Origin: Oscillospiraceae bacterium
Lineage (GTDB): Bacteria > Bacillota > Clostridia > Oscillospirales > Ruminococcaceae
NCBI GenBank assembly: GCA_017829005.1
Contig: JAGAJF010000159.1
Span: forward strand, 1-34,270
DNA length: 34,270 nt
Direction of reading: 5' to 3'
How positions within the stretch are numbered: the first letter of the stretch is position 1; each line of letters starts with the position of its first letter. Positions 32,534 through 34,270 of the stretch are shown piece after piece. Below the pieces are notes generated by a model that saw only the letters and a list, made by a program, of their open reading frames with translations, was not told the DNA's origin and searched no databases. The position numbers and the translations under genes are program-made.

Positions 32534-33799
32534 ATGAAGAAAAAAATTGCCGCAGTTCTGGCGGTGCTTGGTTTTACCGCCTGCGGCAGCGGAAATTCGG
32601 GGGAGCCTGTGACATCCTATGCCGATACTTCGGCGGAGACAAATGTAACACCCGTGATCTCGGAAACCTCCGCGGCTGCTGTCCACGACATTGACCCCGA
32701 AGCAGAAGACAGAGGGCTTGAGGGCGTTCCGTATTTCTATTCGCCCCGTGCAGAAGAGGTCGTTTTTGTCCCCTCGGAGGAAACGGTAAAATACAGCGGT
32801 CGGCATATGGAGTATAATGACATATGCTATCTGTCATACACCTGCTCGGCAGTCCGTTTCAATATGACGGGGGACAGGATCGAGGCGGTGCTTGTTTCCA
32901 ACGGCGGAGCATATTCAAGCAGGCAGCAGGGCTGGATAGGCGTGGAGATAAACGGCGAACTGACTAATAGAATTCGCCTTGAGGACGGGGAGCAGAGTTA
33001 TGTTCTCTACGAGGGCGATGAGCTAAAAAATGCCGAGGTGGCTATTGTCAAGCTGACCGAAAATCAGATGACAAATACGGGTATCAAGTCCATAACCTGC
33101 AATGCAAGCAGGATAGCCCCTGCAGCCGAAAAGGAGCTTAGTATCGAGTTCATCGGGGACTCTATTACCTGCGGATATTCAAATGAAGCCGAGGGTCCCG
33201 AGTACGGCTTTAACTGCGATTATGAGAACGGTGCAGCCACATATGGCTATCTGACCGCAAAAAATCTTGACGCAGATTACAGTCTTGTGTGCATAAGCGG
33301 ACTGGGACTTATTTCCAATTATACGGAAAACGTGGGAGAGAAAGAGGATTATCTGCTGCTTGGCGAGGTCTACGATTACACCGATACAAATTTTGAGCAG
33401 CGCCGCGGCATTGAGCCCCTTTCCGAATGGGATTTCGGGGAGGGCAGCGACATTGTGGTCATAAATATAGGCACCAATGATTACAGCTACACGGGCAGGG
33501 ACGAGGACAGGCAGTACGAGTTTTACGAGGCGTATTATGCCTTTCTGGGCGATGTGCGTGAGCATAATCCCGACGCGGAAATTGTCTGCACTATGGGAAT
33601 AATGGGGGCAGAGCTGTTCGGGCAGATCGAAGAAGCTGCGGCGGATTTTTCGAGAGACAACTCTGACGAGCATATCCACACAATGAAGTTTGACTATCAG
33701 AGCGAGGAGGACGGCTACGGCGGCGATTATCACCCTTCGGTGGCTACTCATAAAAAGGCGGCTGAGCAGCTGACATCTTTTATTAAGACACTTGAATGA
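32534..33799 (+). CDS. CE2-type acetyl esterase lipoprotein (SGNH fold)
   Basis: This 421-residue secreted esterase probably removes acetyl groups from plant polysaccharides. The signal peptide ends in the lipobox-like FTAC with Cys17 as the lipid site, followed by a Ser/Thr-rich linker. A beta-sandwich domain (about 60-195) precedes the SGNH hydrolase domain (about 200-420): nucleophile Ser210 in FIGDSITCGY, a block III GTND and His400 in DYHPSVATH. This two-domain layout is that of CE2 esterases of cellulolytic Clostridia. The ATG at 32534 is preferred, with GAGGGAG about 9 bases upstream; ATGs at 32507 and 32525 are in frame. It has its own promoter and is not part of the preceding operon. 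Confidence 0.88.
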   Translation: MKKKIAAVLAVLGFTACGSGNSGEPVTSYADTSAETNVTPVISETSAAAVHDIDPEAEDRGLEGVPYFYSPRAEEVVFVPSEETVKYSGRHMEYNDICYLSYTCSAVRFNMTGDRIEAVLVSNGGAYSSRQQGWIGVEINGELTNRIRLEDGEQSYVLYEGDELKNAEVAIVKLTENQMTNTGIKSITCNASRIAPAAEKELSIEFIGDSITCGYSNEAEGPEYGFNCDYENGAATYGYLTAKNLDADYSLVCISGLGLISNYTENVGEKEDYLLLGEVYDYTDTNFEQRRGIEPLSEWDFGEGSDIVVINIGTNDYSYTGRDEDRQYEFYEAYYAFLGDVREHNPDAEIVCTMGIMGAELFGQIEEAAADFSRDNSDEHIHTMKFDYQSEEDGYGGDYHPSVATHKKAAEQLTSFIKTLE

Positions 33800-33815
33800 T
33801 GTGAAACTGCACATC
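33798..33815 (+). other. Small hairpin at the esterase stop codon
   Basis: GATGTG (33798-33803) pairs with CACATC (33810-33815) over the stop codon region. No T run follows, so it is at best a weak terminator. The rest of the stretch to the rRNA promoters is AT-rich and holds no gene. Confidence 0.4.
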
Positions 33816-33882
33816 TGATGACGAACAAATCACTTAGCAAATAGAACTTTTCAACAAATCCGAAAAACCTGTCGAAAAAGGC

Positions 33883-33911
33883 TTGACAAAAGAAAGAGGA
33901 TATGGTAAGAT
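33883..33911 (+). promoter_or_regulatory. rRNA promoter P1
   Basis: TTGACA (33883-33888), a 17-base spacer and TAAGAT (33906-33911), with extended TGG. AAGCTGTC begins 5 bases past the -10. AT-rich sequence upstream could be an UP element. Confidence 0.88.
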
Positions 33912-34012
33912 AATAAAGCTGTCGGTGATACGGAGTAAACCGAAAGGGAAAACAAAGTAAAAGCTGCGGCGAGTATTCACAAACAGTTCGAAAAGAATAT
34001 ACAAAATATTCT

Positions 34013-34041
34013 TTGACAAACGAAACTGAATGTGATATACT
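34013..34041 (+). promoter_or_regulatory. rRNA promoter P2
   Basis: TTGACA (34013-34018), a 17-base spacer and TATACT (34036-34041), with extended TGA. The same AAGCTGTC follows the -10 at the same distance as in P1, 130 bases upstream. Confidence 0.9.
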
Positions 34042-34245
34042 AAATAAGCTGTCTCGAAAGAGAGAGCGCACTCAGAACCTTGAAAATTGAACAATGAACG
34101 ACCAAAGAAACCCTTGAAATTCCGAGCTTATCGAAAGGTAAGCGAAGAGAATAAAAGAAGTCAAGGAAAAGACTAAAAAACCGAAGTCAGTTTTTAAAAC
34201 TGGACAGGATATGATTTTAAAGCAGAAAAGCTTTTAAATACAAAC
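34042..34245 (+). other. 16S rRNA leader region
   Basis: This is the 5' leader of the rRNA precursor. It contains a TCTC/GAGA hairpin near 34052, the CCTTGAAAATTGAACAA element common upstream of Firmicutes 16S genes, and a GCTTA/TAAGC hairpin near 34126-34144. A clear boxA was not found. No coding gene is seen. Confidence 0.75.
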
Positions 34246-34270
34246 TTACTAAAGAGTTTGATCCTGGCTC
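34246..34270 (+). rRNA. 16S ribosomal RNA, first 25 bases
   Basis: The near-universal 16S 5' sequence AGAGTTTGATCCTGGCTC is at 34253-34270; the mature 5' end should lie about 7 bases before it. The gene continues past the right edge. Tandem promoters and a Firmicutes-type leader precede it. Confidence 0.95.

Overview
This window looks like chromosomal DNA from a Ruminococcus-like member of the Clostridia (Oscillospiraceae). That is an inference from gene content: strong GGAGG-type ribosome binding sites, TTGACA/TATAAT promoters, a ylxM-ffh-rpsP-khpA-rimM-trmD translation cluster, an ftsEX plus PcsB-like division set, HPr, and a CE2-type carbohydrate acetyl esterase lipoprotein. Only the first 25 or so bases of a 16S rRNA gene are present at the right edge, too few to name a species.

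Left part (1-10.5 kb, all minus strand, gaps of 18-76 bases, so probably one operon read right to left). Gene order in transcription is: a tandem-FHA ABC exporter, a lipoprotein, an internally duplicated methyltransferase, a degenerate PP2C-like protein, an SLC13-type transporter, a HemN-like radical SAM enzyme, and a zinc-ribbon Ser/Thr kinase that runs off the left edge. The visible end of the kinase is an array of 14-residue repeats. Each repeat presents a threonine followed by hydrophobic-Pro-Leu, which fits the pThr-x-x-Leu pattern bound by many FHA domains. This resembles the mycobacterial PknF/Rv1747 pairing and is the most interesting system in the window.

10.8-13.8 kb (minus strand) is a second operon with a clear promoter and an intrinsic terminator: PilZ-domain protein, orphan ParA ATPase, ComFB-like protein, a small protein of unknown function, and endonuclease III (nth). 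PilZ and ComFB-like proteins are both linked to cyclic dinucleotide binding. An EamA transporter with its own promoter follows at 13.8-14.7 kb.

At about 14.8 kb the strand changes. From 14.9 to 20.6 kb (plus strand) lies the SRP/ribosome-maturation operon, interrupted by three non-translation genes: an Imm17-like membrane protein, an ankyrin-repeat membrane protein and an aldo/keto reductase. Next come a single-gene HPr unit and a CdaR/PucR-type regulator with a long structured leader of unknown class. From 22.7 to 32.3 kb there is an envelope-oriented run: FtsE, FtsX, a PcsB/EnvC-like M23 hydrolase, an S41 protease, several small membrane or TPR-like proteins, an AEC transporter and a GH25 lysozyme-type protein. 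A CE2-like esterase lipoprotein has its own promoter. The window ends with tandem rRNA promoters and the start of 16S rRNA.
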